Assembly (NCBI GenBank): GCA_016868315.1
Contig: VGHE01000005.1
Span: forward strand, 133,657-197,656
Reading direction: 5' to 3'
From: Betaproteobacteria bacterium
GTDB lineage: Bacteria; Bdellovibrionota_B; Oligoflexia; Silvanigrellales; Silvanigrellaceae
Length of the DNA: 64,000 bases
Of this stretch, positions 38,483 to 48,085 are shown piece by piece; positions within the stretch are counted from its first letter, which is position 1, and each line of letters begins with the position of its first letter. A program made the translations under genes and the position numbers. The notes beneath the pieces are model-generated. The model worked only from the letters and a program-made list of their open reading frames with translations. It was not told where the DNA came from and ran no database searches.

Positions 38483-40035
38483 CACTCACGACAGCACAGT
38501 CCATCGAAAAGCTTCACCGCGAGCGTAGTAAAGCCATTGAGGGCGGTGGTTCAAAGCGTGTCGAGGCACAGCACAAAAAAGGCAAGATGACCGCGCGCGA
38601 GAGAATTGCCGAGTTTGTCGACCCGGGCACCTTCACTGAATTCGACGCTTTCGTGGTTCACAACTGCTCTGACTTCGCCATGGAAAAACAAAAGGTGCTT
38701 GGCGATGGTGTCGTCACCGGATGTGGAAAAGTGAACGGTAGAGATGTTTACCTCTTCGCGCAAGATTTTACTGTTTTCGGCGGCAGCCTCTCGGAAATGC
38801 ACGCAAAGAAAATCTGTAAAGTAATGGATCTCGCCGTTCAAAATGGTGCACCTGTGGTCGGACTCAACGACAGTGGTGGCGCGCGCATTCAGGAAGGTGT
38901 GGCGAGCTTGGGTGGTTATGCGGAAATTTTTTACCGCAACACACTGGCCAGTGGAGTCGTTCCTCAAATCAGCGCCATTCTCGGTCCGTGCGCGGGCGGC
39001 GCGGTTTACTCTCCTGCCATCACCGACTTCATTGTCATGACCCAGCACACGTCGCATATGTTCATTACAGGTCCTGATGTCATCAAGACCGTGACCGGCG
39101 AAGAGATCGACTTTGAAACTCTGGGGGGTGCAGAAACACACAACGTGAAAAGCGGTGTTGCAGATGCAGCATGCTCTGACGAATACGAGACGCTTCAGTT
39201 TGTCAAAAACCTGCTCAGTTACATGCCTCAGAACAATCTTGAATCTGCGCCTGTCGTGCCTTGCACCGACCCCACTGACCGCGCCGATGCCGAACTCAAC
39301 ACATTGATTCCCGACAACCCCAACCAACCTTACAGCATGCACGATGTCATCAAGCGCGTGTGTGATTCAGGTTCGTTCCTTGAGGTTCAACCCCTCTATG
39401 CGAAGAATCTGATCATCGGCTTCGCCCGCTTGGGTGGTCAGTCGGTGGGAATTGTTGCCAACAACCCCATGGCTCTTGCTGGGGTGCTCGACATCAATGC
39501 AAGCATCAAAGGAGCGCGTTTTGTGCGCTTCTGTGACTCCTTCAATATCCCTTTGGTGGTCTTCACCGACGTCCCCGGCTTCCTGCCAGGCACGGCTCAG
39601 GAGTTCGGCGGCATCATCAAGCACGGAGCGAAACTGCTGTATGCCTTCTCGGAAGCATCTGTACCACGCTTCACCGTCATCACACGCAAAGCCTACGGTG
39701 GAGCGTATGATGTGATGAACAGCAAGCATATCGGTGCTGACCTGAACGTCGCTTGGCCGTCAGCGGAAATTGCGGTGATGGGACCCGAAGGGGCTTGCAA
39801 TATCATTTTCAAAAATGAAATCGCGCAGGCCGAGAATCCAGAAGCGAAAAGAAAAGAGCTTATTGAGGCCTACCGCGATACGTTTGCGAATCCTTATGTG
39901 GCTGCATCGAAGGGTTTCATCGATGACATCATCGAGCCCCGAGAAACCCGTCGGGTTCTCGTGACTGCACTGAAGATGAACGCCAACAAACGCAAGAATC
40001 TTCCGCGCAGAAAACACGGAAATATCCCGCTCTGA
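38479..40035 (+). CDS. pccB: Propionyl-CoA/acyl-CoA carboxylase beta subunit
   Basis: Carboxyltransferase half of a biotin-dependent acyl-CoA carboxylase; transfers carboxybiotin CO2 to propionyl-CoA giving methylmalonyl-CoA. The 518-residue chain shows [55 protein letters not shown] and the C-terminal [21 protein letters not shown]. Preference for propionyl over acetyl substrates is inferred from the operon (mutase subunit before, MeaB and epimerase after). It starts at GTG coupled to the mutase subunit. Confidence 0.93.
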   Translation: MTLTTAQSIEKLHRERSKAIEGGGSKRVEAQHKKGKMTARERIAEFVDPGTFTEFDAFVVHNCSDFAMEKQKVLGDGVVTGCGKVNGRDVYLFAQDFTVFGGSLSEMHAKKICKVMDLAVQNGAPVVGLNDSGGARIQEGVASLGGYAEIFYRNTLASGVVPQISAILGPCAGGAVYSPAITDFIVMTQHTSHMFITGPDVIKTVTGEEIDFETLGGAETHNVKSGVADAACSDEYETLQFVKNLLSYMPQNNLESAPVVPCTDPTDRADAELNTLIPDNPNQPYSMHDVIKRVCDSGSFLEVQPLYAKNLIIGFARLGGQSVGIVANNPMALAGVLDINASIKGARFVRFCDSFNIPLVVFTDVPGFLPGTAQEFGGIIKHGAKLLYAFSEASVPRFTVITRKAYGGAYDVMNSKHIGADLNVAWPSAEIAVMGPEGACNIIFKNEIAQAENPEAKRKELIEAYRDTFANPYVAASKGFIDDIIEPRETRRVLVTALKMNANKRKNLPRRKHGNIPL

Positions 40036-40059
40036 TGAGCAACAAGGACTTGAAAGAAC

Positions 40060-41649
40060 ATGACCACAACAATTCCTAAATACAACGAACTGGTGTTCCG
40101 ACCCTTCAAAAAGGTGCTGATTGCCAACCGCGGTGAGATTGCTGTCAGAGTCATTCGCGCCTGTCGCGACCTCGGACTTTCGCCGATCGCGGTTTACTCA
40201 GAAGCCGACGCCGAGGGTCGACACGTCTCTATGGCCGACCAAGCTTTGTGCATTGGCCCAGGCCCAAGCGCTGAAAGTTATCTGAAGATAGAAAATATCA
40301 TCAAGGCTGCGCACGACTCTGGCGCAGAAGCTGTGCATCCAGGTTTTGGCTTTCTCTCCGAAAATGCCGAATTTGCGAATGCTGTGCTTAAAGCCGGACT
40401 GATCTGGATTGGTCCGTCACCGAGTGCCATCCACTCCATGGGCGACAAGACCTTTGCCAAGCGCGCGGTGACAGCCGCAGGAGTCCCCTGCTCTCCCGGT
40501 AAAAATGAGCCTCTCAAGAACGTCGAAGACCTCAAGAGTGTGCTCAAGGAGATTGGCTATCCGGTTATTCTTAAAGCTGCAGCGGGTGGTGGTGGCCGCG
40601 GGATGCGTGTCATCCGCAAACCAGAAGAAATTGAGGATGCATTTAACAACTGCCAACGTGAAGCACTCAGCTACTTCGGCAATTCTGATGTCTTCTGCGA
40701 ACGATTTATTGAACGCCCGCGCCACGTCGAAATTCAAGTTCTCGCTGACGGGCACGGTAACACTGTGCACTTGTTCGAGCGTGACTGCACCATCCAGCGC
40801 CGCAATCAAAAACTTATTGAGGAAGCGCCGAGCAGCTACATTTCTGAAGCGACCCGTGCAGAAATGGGACGCGTTGCGGTGAAGGCTGCTCAGGCCGTGG
40901 GTTACGTCAATGCAGGGACGTGCGAGTTCATTCTCGAATCCCCTGAAAAATTCTACTTCATGGAGATGAACACCCGTATTCAGGTGGAGCATCCGGTAAC
41001 AGAGGCCATCACGGGCATAGACCTTGTGCAGTGGCAATTGCGTGTTGCTGCGGGCGAAGCACTGGGCTTTCAGCAGAAAGATCTCTCCATCCGCGGCTGG
41101 GCATTCGAAGCGCGTATCAACGCAGAAGATCCCTTCAACGGATTTCGTCCATCCGCGGGCGAAGTGCAGCTGCTAGAGCTTCCCGCAGGTCCTGGAGTGC
41201 GCGTGGATACCCAGCTTTACAGCGGTTATCGTATACCCACCCACTACGACTCGATGATCGCTAAAATCATCGTACATGGTCAGAATCGGGCAGACGCTTT
41301 GGCCAAACTCTATCGTGCCTTGGGTGAAACCGTCATTCACGGCGTTGAAACAACGATTCCCTACCACCAAGCGCTCATCAAATGTCCGGCGTTTCAAAGC
41401 GGCGAATACACAACCCGCTTTGTTGAAGAAAATGAAGCGCTGCTCAAAGAATTCGAAACAAAGCAGACTCCGCTCACTGCTGAGTCGGCCTTGGCTGCGG
41501 GTCTCAAAATCCATTTGGCACGCACGCTGGGTACAGCAACAGCCGCCGAGGCCGCCAATTCCACAGCGCATGCAGGCGCGTCGTCGAATAGTGCGACCAA
41601 CTTAAGCCCCTGGCGACAAGCTCACCTGCTCGAAGCAACGCGGCAGTGA
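40060..41649 (+). CDS. Acyl-CoA carboxylase biotin carboxylase subunit without carrier domain
   Basis: ATP-grasp biotin carboxylase: FKKVLIANRGEIAVRVIRAC start, GFLSENAEFA, AAAGGGGRGMRVI (ATP-binding loop), FCERFIERPRHVEIQVL, ERDCTIQRRNQKLIEEAPS and EMNTRIQVEHPVTE. At 529 residues it ends with a short Ala/Ser/Thr-rich tail and has no AMKM biotinyl motif. The carrier is the next gene, whereas PccA enzymes usually carry both in one chain. It lies 24 nt after the beta subunit and 20 nt before the carrier, clearly one operon. Confidence 0.93.
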   Translation: MTTTIPKYNELVFRPFKKVLIANRGEIAVRVIRACRDLGLSPIAVYSEADAEGRHVSMADQALCIGPGPSAESYLKIENIIKAAHDSGAEAVHPGFGFLSENAEFANAVLKAGLIWIGPSPSAIHSMGDKTFAKRAVTAAGVPCSPGKNEPLKNVEDLKSVLKEIGYPVILKAAAGGGGRGMRVIRKPEEIEDAFNNCQREALSYFGNSDVFCERFIERPRHVEIQVLADGHGNTVHLFERDCTIQRRNQKLIEEAPSSYISEATRAEMGRVAVKAAQAVGYVNAGTCEFILESPEKFYFMEMNTRIQVEHPVTEAITGIDLVQWQLRVAAGEALGFQQKDLSIRGWAFEARINAEDPFNGFRPSAGEVQLLELPAGPGVRVDTQLYSGYRIPTHYDSMIAKIIVHGQNRADALAKLYRALGETVIHGVETTIPYHQALIKCPAFQSGEYTTRFVEENEALLKEFETKQTPLTAESALAAGLKIHLARTLGTATAAEAANSTAHAGASSNSATNLSPWRQAHLLEATRQ

Positions 41650-41669
41650 CACACAGAGGAGCCACCTGA

Positions 41670-42239
41670 ATGAGATTTAAAGTTCAACAAAAAGGCGATG
41701 CCGAAGCCTGGTTCTTCGAAGTCAGTGATCACCTGCTGGCCAATGGTCTCAGCAGCGGAAAAACCTTTAAAGCCAAAAAGCTCACGAGTGACCTCACTGA
41801 TGCCGGCGAGCTCGAAGTGCGCCTGCATGCAGACAGACGGTCGATTGTGGTCGGCCAACACATTGTTCCCTTCTCCGGATTGGGACAAATGCTCAAAGGC
41901 CACGATGCACGTTTGAAAATGGGAGCGCCAGCAACTTTCCGCAGGATTTCTGTGGAGCCCATAAAGCCCATTCTCCCCAAAAAAACCGCTGCGAACTTGG
42001 GTGGTGGCGACCAAAAATCACCGCTCACTGGAAAAGTTCTGGCTGTTTTGGTCACAGAAGACCAGATGGTTAATGAAGGAGATGTTCTGCTGACCATCGA
42101 GGCCATGAAGATGGAAAACAGAATTCTCGCCGAGTGCGCCGGTCGCATCCAGAATATTAAGGTTGCTCCTGGCAACAGCGTCTCTGTGGGAGACGTGCTG
42201 TGCTTCCTGCAACCCTCTGCGAATGAGAACAATTCATGA
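41670..42239 (+). CDS. Biotin carboxyl carrier protein of the propionyl-CoA carboxylase
   Basis: A 189-residue chain whose last 75 residues are a biotinyl domain: SPLTGKVLAVLVTEDQMVNEG, then EAMKMEN with Lys147 as the biotinylation site. The first 110 residues resemble the linker/BT-like region that joins carboxylase and carrier in fused PccA proteins, so this looks like a PccA split at that boundary. Its stop overlaps the meaB start (ATGA). Confidence 0.9.
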   Translation: MRFKVQQKGDAEAWFFEVSDHLLANGLSSGKTFKAKKLTSDLTDAGELEVRLHADRRSIVVGQHIVPFSGLGQMLKGHDARLKMGAPATFRRISVEPIKPILPKKTAANLGGGDQKSPLTGKVLAVLVTEDQMVNEGDVLLTIEAMKMENRILAECAGRIQNIKVAPGNSVSVGDVLCFLQPSANENNS

Positions 42240-43246
42240 TCATCCAAAGAACGCTGGATGTCTCTCAACTTGCGAAACAACTGACGGGCGAAACCCTTGT
42301 TGATGGCATGACAGACAACTGGCGTTCGCGTGTCCGAGCACTCAGCCGTGCAATCACCTTCCTTGAAAACGATCCCTTGCTTGCCCTCAACGTCTTGGGC
42401 AACGCTGGCTTCACACAGGAAAAATCACAGAGTCGGGTGATTGGTTTAACCGGTCTTCCAGGTGCAGGGAAAAGCTCGCTCACCAACTTAATGGTGCGCG
42501 CTCTGCGCAAAGCCGGCAAAACGGTAGCTGTGCTAGCTGTCGACCCGTCCTCGCCCCTGTCTGGTGGAGCTGTGCTGGGTGACCGCGTGCGCATGCAGGA
42601 ACATTTTCGCGACCCAGGCGTTTTTATTCGCTCGATGGGAAGTCGCGGAGCTCTGGGTGGTGTGGCGCGCTCGACGCGCGGTGCCGTGCGTCTGGCTGGC
42701 CTCCTGGGCTTCGATGCCATCATTGTGGAGACGGTGGGCATTGGACAAAGTGAAAGTGAGATTGTTGAGCTAGCGGACACCACAATTCTTGTCTTGATGC
42801 CCAACAGCGGCGATGAAGTTCAATTGATGAAAGCAGGAGTCCTGCAACTTGCTGACATTTACGTGGTCAACAAATCTGACCTCGCTAGCCCTGCCCGCAT
42901 GATCAACGAACTTCATGAAAATACAGCGCCCGATCATCCGGATCTTTGGTGTCCGCAAATTGTCGCGACCAGTGCTGCAAATGAAGAAGGCATCGACAAA
43001 ATCATTACAGCAATAGAGCAACACCAACTTTATGAGTCGAACCATCCCAAAGGGCATGAACTACGCAAGCAAAGAGCTGTGAAGGAAATCCTGCGCGCCC
43101 TGCACCACGTCATTGAACCCGAATTCCTCGAGGCCATTTCAAAAGTTCCCCCGAGCCAACTTGAAGAGATCATCGAAGGCAAGCGACCAGCCTTGGCTTT
43201 GGCACACGACCTAGCCCTCAAATTCAGAAGGAAGGCAACACCATGA
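42236..43246 (+). CDS. meaB: Methylmalonyl-CoA mutase-associated GTPase MeaB
   Basis: G-protein chaperone that gates adenosylcobalamin loading and protects methylmalonyl-CoA mutase. Walker A GLPGAGKSS at residues 73-81, LAVDPSSPLSGGAVLGDRVRM, IVETVGIGQSE (switch II) and VNKSD (base specificity) are all intact. It has 336 residues. It is coupled by 4-nt overlaps to genes on both sides. Its presence implies an active mutase although the catalytic subunit is encoded elsewhere. Confidence 0.95.
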   Translation: MIIQRTLDVSQLAKQLTGETLVDGMTDNWRSRVRALSRAITFLENDPLLALNVLGNAGFTQEKSQSRVIGLTGLPGAGKSSLTNLMVRALRKAGKTVAVLAVDPSSPLSGGAVLGDRVRMQEHFRDPGVFIRSMGSRGALGGVARSTRGAVRLAGLLGFDAIIVETVGIGQSESEIVELADTTILVLMPNSGDEVQLMKAGVLQLADIYVVNKSDLASPARMINELHENTAPDHPDLWCPQIVATSAANEEGIDKIITAIEQHQLYESNHPKGHELRKQRAVKEILRALHHVIEPEFLEAISKVPPSQLEEIIEGKRPALALAHDLALKFRRKATP

Positions 43247-43671
43247 AGATTCTGAGAATCAACCATCTCGGTATTGCGCCCAAAGCGCCCACACAAGCGA
43301 AATCCTTCTTTGAGTCTATCTTAATGTTACAAAATCAGGGCGAAGAGGTTGTCGCCGACCAAAAGGTGCGCGTCACATTCTTCGAGGCAGAGCGCAGCCG
43401 CATCGAAATCCTTGAGGCGACCGACCCTTCCAGCCCGGTCGCCAAGTTCATTGAAGATCGTGGCGGTGGCATTCAGCATGTCGCACTCGAGGTCGACGAT
43501 CTCGAGGCTTGGCTGAAGGCTTTGAGTGAACAGGGCGTGCAGATGATTGACCCCCAGCCACGCCGTGGTGCGCACAACACTTTGATTGCGTTCGTGCATC
43601 CACGCTCAACGGGTGGTATCTTGGTCGAGCTCGTTCAGGAAATGAAGGAAAAAGTTCATGCAGCGAAATAA
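43243..43671 (+). CDS. mce: Methylmalonyl-CoA epimerase
   Basis: Interconverts (S)- and (R)-methylmalonyl-CoA. Glyoxalase-fold (VOC) protein of 142 residues. Metal ligands are visible as His8 in INHLGIAPK, the His of GGIQHVALEVDDL and the Glu of GGILVELVQE, with the characteristic DPQPRRGAHNT near the substrate site. It completes the set needed with carboxylase and mutase for propionyl-CoA to succinyl-CoA. It overlaps the bamD start by 14 nt. Confidence 0.93.
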   Translation: MKILRINHLGIAPKAPTQAKSFFESILMLQNQGEEVVADQKVRVTFFEAERSRIEILEATDPSSPVAKFIEDRGGGIQHVALEVDDLEAWLKALSEQGVQMIDPQPRRGAHNTLIAFVHPRSTGGILVELVQEMKEKVHAAK

Positions 43672-44485
43672 AATGAAGCCATTGTGGTTTGCCTTGCTGA
43701 CTCTTGGCCTTGCCGCGCCCGTTTTGAGTCTGCAGGTGAGTTGCGAGATCAAGCCCATCTCAGAGTTGAGTCCTGAAGATGGTATCGTGCGTTTACGCGG
43801 CTTGCACAAAGACGAATCGTGGGAACGGCTCATCCAGGAAGTGAACGAGTACAGAAGTCGCTTTCCATACTCTCAATATGCTTCCGAGGCTGAACTTCTG
43901 CAGGGCGATGCCTTCTTCAGAACCAAGCGCTTCCCCGAGGCTATCAGCAACTATGAAGATTTCGTGCGACGTAACCCAAGCCACCCTCAGGCGGATTTTG
44001 CCCTTTTCCGCGTTGCAAAATCATTCGATCTGCAGTGCCCTGAAGACGAACAGCGCGAACAGGCAACAACCCAACGCGCACTCGACAAGTACGCCGAATT
44101 GAAGCGGCGTTTTCCACGCTCACAGCACATTGCTGAATCAAACGATCGCAGTGCAGTGCTGCGCAAGAGGCTTGCCGATCACCACATCTTCGTCGCCAAC
44201 TTCTATTGGAAGAAAAGCCTCTTCCACGCGGCGTTAAACCGGTATTTATACGTGGTCGACACATTCGATGAGCAGAAAGATCTTCAGGTTCTGGCTTTGC
44301 AGCGTGCGTCTGAAAGTTATCTTTGGCTAGCCAAAGAGCTCGAGCGCAACCCGAAATCAGACGCTGTAAGTTTCTACACATCTCAAACACCCGATCAGTT
44401 GAAGCAAAAGTCTGCTGAACTGATCGCAAAGAGAAAATCGCTACTCGGTTCTCAGCCCACAAAGACATCCGAGAAAGAAGGCTGA
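43658..44485 (+). CDS. bamD: Outer-membrane assembly factor BamD-like lipoprotein
   Basis: TPR protein of the BAM complex that inserts beta-barrel proteins into the outer membrane. A signal peptide (MKPLWFALLTLGLAAPVLS) is followed by QVSC, a poor lipobox with Cys near residue 34; lipidation is therefore uncertain. The repeats SQYASEAELLQGDAFFRTKRF and EAISNYEDFVRRNPSHPQADFA, with the later AELKRRFPRSQHI, match BamD (YfiO). It has 275 residues. The start lies inside the epimerase gene with AAGGA upstream, so this essential-type envelope gene rides on a catabolic operon. A terminator follows. Confidence 0.8.
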   Translation: MQRNKMKPLWFALLTLGLAAPVLSLQVSCEIKPISELSPEDGIVRLRGLHKDESWERLIQEVNEYRSRFPYSQYASEAELLQGDAFFRTKRFPEAISNYEDFVRRNPSHPQADFALFRVAKSFDLQCPEDEQREQATTQRALDKYAELKRRFPRSQHIAESNDRSAVLRKRLADHHIFVANFYWKKSLFHAALNRYLYVVDTFDEQKDLQVLALQRASESYLWLAKELERNPKSDAVSFYTSQTPDQLKQKSAELIAKRKSLLGSQPTKTSEKEG

Positions 44486-44500
44486 TTCGGGAATCAACAC

Positions 44501-44541
44501 AAAGGGCGCCTCGGCAAATGCTGCGGCGCCCTTTTCTTTTT
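44501..44541 (+). terminator. Intrinsic terminator after bamD
   Basis: AAAGGGCGCC pairs with GGCGCCCTTTT around a 14-nt loop, followed by CTTTTTG. The A/T flanks also make it partly usable for the convergent gene on the right. Confidence 0.88.
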
Positions 44542-44563
44542 GAATCGATGCTCAAAGCTCTAT

Positions 44564-45775
44564 TTACTGAGCCGAGTGCAGCCTGGTCAGACTCTCCTTG
44601 ATTTTTGGGTTCTGAACCACGAACAGCTCAAAGGTTTTCGACCTAGCAGAGCCCACGAATTTAAACGGGTTTTTGTCTGCAGAACCAATGAAAACATCGA
44701 TGTGATTACCATATAACGCACCACCCGTGTCTGCTGTAAAGAAATAACCGTCGTGGAAGTGCACCGAGCCGTCGGCCAGAATGACCTGCGCACCTCGCGC
44801 GGAGGGAATATAGACGAGCGTGCCGTAGGGCAGCCAACCTGGGTCGACAGCAATTGTGCGGTAGGGCTGCAACACGTATCCCGCCACACCATCTCCAAAA
44901 CTTCCCTTAGCGCGGTAGAATCGGGAATAGCCTAGCCCTGGCAGTGAGATCCAACGAGAGCAATCCACCTGCAGCGACTCTTCATGGCTTCCTACGTAAT
45001 TGAACACGATTGACTTGCCATCGTTGCCAAGAACCCGAACGGATCCCTCGAGAGAGGCATGACACCAGTCTTTCGCCTGCAATGAAGCCCCTAGACGACG
45101 TCCTGCCATGTCGAGCAACGGATAGCCGGAATCACCGGCATCACGGAAGGTCGGAATAAAATAATAAGTCGCCCAAGCTGAACGAACAGATGAAATTTCC
45201 GAGTTATAGGGGCTCCGGAAGTCAAACGGGCTGTCGCCAACAGGTGCCGATCGCCCCTCATCGTTATCCGGCTTACCCAATGATTCAAAAAACAATCTCG
45301 ACCAGCGCATTGTCTCGCAAGCGTCACCGCCTTTAGCAGCAACACAATCATTGTATTGCGTTTTCAAGAATGGACCATACACGTGCTCACCATCAGCACA
45401 CACGTTGAGCTTGGTGTTCCACTCGGTGCCTTCAGAGCAAAGTTCCTTTCCTCTAAGCTGCTGCGCAAAACCACGCTCCCAGTGCAGACCATCGCAGGGT
45501 TCGCCTCCGCCAAAGGCTTTGCACTTTTGAATCATCGAAATACTGAATGGCCCAATGACGCCTGCAGCGCTATAACATTGATTGAAGGTCAGGTCGTAGC
45601 TGTAGCCCTCAGGACAATAGATATCATCCGGTGTCACGAGTCCTGGACGACCATGGTTCTGCTGATCCGCCTCAGGCTTTGGTTCCGCTTTCTCCCGACA
45701 ACTCGAAAGCGTGAAAACGCTCACAGTGGCTGCACAAAGGGCGCTCAAAAGAAATGAAAGATGCATTTTTCTCAA
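44564..45775 (-). CDS. Lipoprotein with C-terminal 3D (MltA/RpfB-type) domain
   Basis: Probable envelope lipoprotein acting on peptidoglycan. TTG start overlapping the MFS gene stop, with GGAGAAG correctly spaced; an ATG three codons on is less well placed. The signal peptide ends in LSSC (Cys26). Two Cys-rich repeats (YCPEGYSYDLTFNQCYS and LCSEGTEWNTKLNVCADG) lie between residues about 50 and 150. The C-terminal third has PGWLPYGTLVYIP and FFTADTGGALYGNHIDVFIG, the Asp-rich signature of the 3D double-psi barrel found in lytic transglycosylase MltA and stationary-phase Rpf/YocH proteins. Lytic activity is inferred from the family. It has 403 residues. Confidence 0.8.
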   Translation of the reverse strand: MRKMHLSFLLSALCAATVSVFTLSSCREKAEPKPEADQQNHGRPGLVTPDDIYCPEGYSYDLTFNQCYSAAGVIGPFSISMIQKCKAFGGGEPCDGLHWERGFAQQLRGKELCSEGTEWNTKLNVCADGEHVYGPFLKTQYNDCVAAKGGDACETMRWSRLFFESLGKPDNDEGRSAPVGDSPFDFRSPYNSEISSVRSAWATYYFIPTFRDAGDSGYPLLDMAGRRLGASLQAKDWCHASLEGSVRVLGNDGKSIVFNYVGSHEESLQVDCSRWISLPGLGYSRFYRAKGSFGDGVAGYVLQPYRTIAVDPGWLPYGTLVYIPSARGAQVILADGSVHFHDGYFFTADTGGALYGNHIDVFIGSADKNPFKFVGSARSKTFELFVVQNPKIKESLTRLHSAQ

Positions 45776-47019
45776 TGTGACTTCTCCAATTCTTCATTGA
45801 AATCGAGATCTCGACCGTGGGTTTCTTTCAGAGCCCAAACAGCAAGAAAAGAACAAAGAAAAGCTGCAAAGGTGGCCCACCAGGCTCCGGTAACAATCCG
45901 TCCATCGGCAGCAAAATAAGCAACGATAAAATTCATGGGAACAACTGAACCACGCACAAAATTAGGCACCGTAGTGGTTGCTGTCGCGCGTAAATTGGTT
46001 CCAAAAGTCTCGGCTGTTGTGAGAACGAAGAGTGCCCAGTAGCCAATAGCAATTCCAAGCAACACAAAACTCGCGTGAAAAACAAAAGAATGTGCCGCAG
46101 CAAACGTGAGATGCGCAACCGAAAGCAGAGCAGCACTTGCCATGAAAGCGGCGATAACCTTTTTGCGCGATGCCACTGCATGACTGAGTATGCCTGAGCC
46201 CAAATCACCCAAAGCAAGGCCGATGTATACCAACATGACTGCTGTCGAGGCTTTCACTGGAAACTCGATGCCTCGAGCCTGCGCAAGATCGGGAGCTAGA
46301 GTTGCAAAAACACCCACAACAAGCCAAACCGGCACACCCAATCCGATGCAAGAGAGGTAGCGAGAGAGGCGGTCTTTGTTGGTAAAAAACGCAAGAAAAG
46401 TTCCACGCACGCTTGGCTTTGATGCGGCAATCTTTGCAAAGATCTCGGATTCACCCGTCTTCATACGCAACAGTAGAAGCAAAAGTCCGAGCACCCCACC
46501 CAACGCATACGCGAACCGCCAACTCAGCGCTTCACCCACAAGAGCAGCAGCAATCGAACCCAGCAGGCCAAAACCAGCGACTACCCCAGCCGCTGCGCTG
46601 CGCAATTCCTTGCCCAAGACCTCACTGACAAGAGTAATTGCAGCGCCAAGCTCACCCGCGAGGCCAACCCCGGCAATAAAGCGCAAGACTCCATAAGTCA
46701 GCTCGTCATGCACAAAGGCATTTGCAAGATTCGCAAGAGAATAAAGCAAAATAGAACCATAGAGCACCGAAATGCGTCCACGTTTGTCACCCAGAACACC
46801 CCAAATGACACCCCCCACCAACATTCCAATCATCTGCAAATTGATGAGTAGAATACCGGATTCAAGAATGCGTTCTTCAGGAACCCCAATGTCGAGCAGA
46901 CTCTTTTTTCGAACGACACTGAAAAGAATGAGATCGTAGATGTCGACAAAATAACCGAGTGCGGAAACCACTACGGCACGATGAAAAAGTGTAGGCTTCG
47001 CTGCCTCAGCTGAGCTCAT
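45772..47019 (-). CDS. Major facilitator superfamily transporter
   Basis: Inner-membrane secondary transporter, 415 residues with about twelve hydrophobic segments. The loop 2-3 signature GDKRGRISVLYGS and the FIAGVGLAGELGAAITLVSE helix resemble the metabolite:H+ symporter (organic acid/sugar) subfamily. Substrate cannot be read from sequence. The ATG has GGAG upstream. It lies between a YkgJ-like gene and the 3D lipoprotein on the same strand, with a 4-nt overlap downstream. Confidence 0.85.
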   Translation of the reverse strand: MSSAEAAKPTLFHRAVVVSALGYFVDIYDLILFSVVRKKSLLDIGVPEERILESGILLINLQMIGMLVGGVIWGVLGDKRGRISVLYGSILLYSLANLANAFVHDELTYGVLRFIAGVGLAGELGAAITLVSEVLGKELRSAAAGVVAGFGLLGSIAAALVGEALSWRFAYALGGVLGLLLLLLRMKTGESEIFAKIAASKPSVRGTFLAFFTNKDRLSRYLSCIGLGVPVWLVVGVFATLAPDLAQARGIEFPVKASTAVMLVYIGLALGDLGSGILSHAVASRKKVIAAFMASAALLSVAHLTFAAAHSFVFHASFVLLGIAIGYWALFVLTTAETFGTNLRATATTTVPNFVRGSVVPMNFIVAYFAADGRIVTGAWWATFAAFLCSFLAVWALKETHGRDLDFNEELEKSH

Positions 47020-47058
47020 AATCGACTCCGTTCGAAAATGTCACAGCGTTTTAACGGG

Positions 47059-47676
47059 TCAACTCATATTGCGCAAGAGCAGCCGACCGAGCTCGGCCAG
47101 TGGCACTCGCCCCAAATGCTGCTTTGCGAGCAGGTTGATTTCTACATCGAGATCGTCTTCAGGTGTATGCTGTTGAGCCAATGCAAGGAGTGTATTGAGA
47201 CGCTCCAAATCGAGCCACTCGGCAGGAGCCGGAAGGCTACTTTCTTGTTCAAAGTTCAATTCGCACAAGCTTAACTCATAATTTCCTGATTGTTGTGGAA
47301 GAGCAGCAGGTATCTCTGCCATCTTGAGAGGTAAGCCTTGGCTGCGACAAATAACGGGGCGCACAGGATAGATAGAACAGCTCTTCTCTGCGAGAAAAAA
47401 GCACTCCGGCGTAGCCTCGACAGAGCTCTCCGCTGCAGCAGCGATTGGTCTCCACGATGCAGAAATTTTCTTTTGCTCGCTTGCAGGAAGTACCTTCCAC
47501 CAAGAAAAAATCAGCTGTGCCTCAACCGGAAAAACGCTCAAATGGACACGGCAGCATTGCGCACATCCTGCGGCACACTTCATATATTTCTGGTGTTTTT
47601 CGTGAAATTTATTGAAGAAATCTGTTACATTGGCCTGCAGGGATTCAACAAGCTGCGGTTTTTTGCCTTGTGTCAT
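47059..47676 (-). CDS. YkgJ-family cysteine cluster protein
   Basis: Putative Fe-S or zinc cluster protein of the YkgJ/UPF0153 family, role unknown. Two cysteine groups are visible: MKCAAGCAQCCRVHLSVFPVE (Cys34, 38, 41, 42) and CFFLAEKSCSIYPVRPVICR. They form the characteristic C-x3-C-x2-CC plus C-x7-C-x9-C pattern. It has 205 residues and is predicted cytoplasmic. It is first in a three-gene group with the MFS transporter (39 nt gap). Confidence 0.82.
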   Translation of the reverse strand: MTQGKKPQLVESLQANVTDFFNKFHEKHQKYMKCAAGCAQCCRVHLSVFPVEAQLIFSWWKVLPASEQKKISASWRPIAAAAESSVEATPECFFLAEKSCSIYPVRPVICRSQGLPLKMAEIPAALPQQSGNYELSLCELNFEQESSLPAPAEWLDLERLNTLLALAQQHTPEDDLDVEINLLAKQHLGRVPLAELGRLLLRNMS

Positions 47677-47781
47677 CAGAACATCCTGGGTGAATCATTT
47701 TGCATCGTGGCTTCTACCTGCGCACATTGAAATTTGGCAAAGTGGAAAAAGCAAGAGTCACACTCAAAAAAGGAGCAGACC

Positions 47782-48024
47782 GTGTTGAAATCTGTCGGTT
47801 GGTTTCTGGGAGCAGGCCTAACGTGGCTGTTTCTATTTTCACTGCCCATCGGTTCTGGCAAAACACTTTATCAGCTGGGGCAACACTTCATTATTAAAAC
47901 TTCGCCTGTGCAGTGGTTGGGAAGCAAAATCTCGACCGGCTATGAAGCCACTCTCGAGGCAACCAACGAAAGTGAATTGACCGATACCGTTCGCGAACTT
48001 CCCGAGAAGCTCTCCCGCCGCTGA
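47782..48024 (+). CDS. Small single-pass membrane protein, unknown
   Basis: 80 residues from a GTG start with a near-perfect AAAGGAG ribosome-binding site; an ATG 16 codons upstream has no such site. One N-terminal hydrophobic helix (WFLGAGLTWLFLFSLPIG) is followed by a soluble tail ending ELPEKLSRR. It looks like a membrane-anchored small protein. No family recognised. It is flanked by divergent and convergent genes, so it is a single-gene unit. Confidence 0.6.
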   Translation: MLKSVGWFLGAGLTWLFLFSLPIGSGKTLYQLGQHFIIKTSPVQWLGSKISTGYEATLEATNESELTDTVRELPEKLSRR

Positions 48025-48085
48025 AATAAAGCGCTCTTACAATGCGACCGCCTTGAAAGGCAGAGCTTGTGGGAGCTGCATTCAC

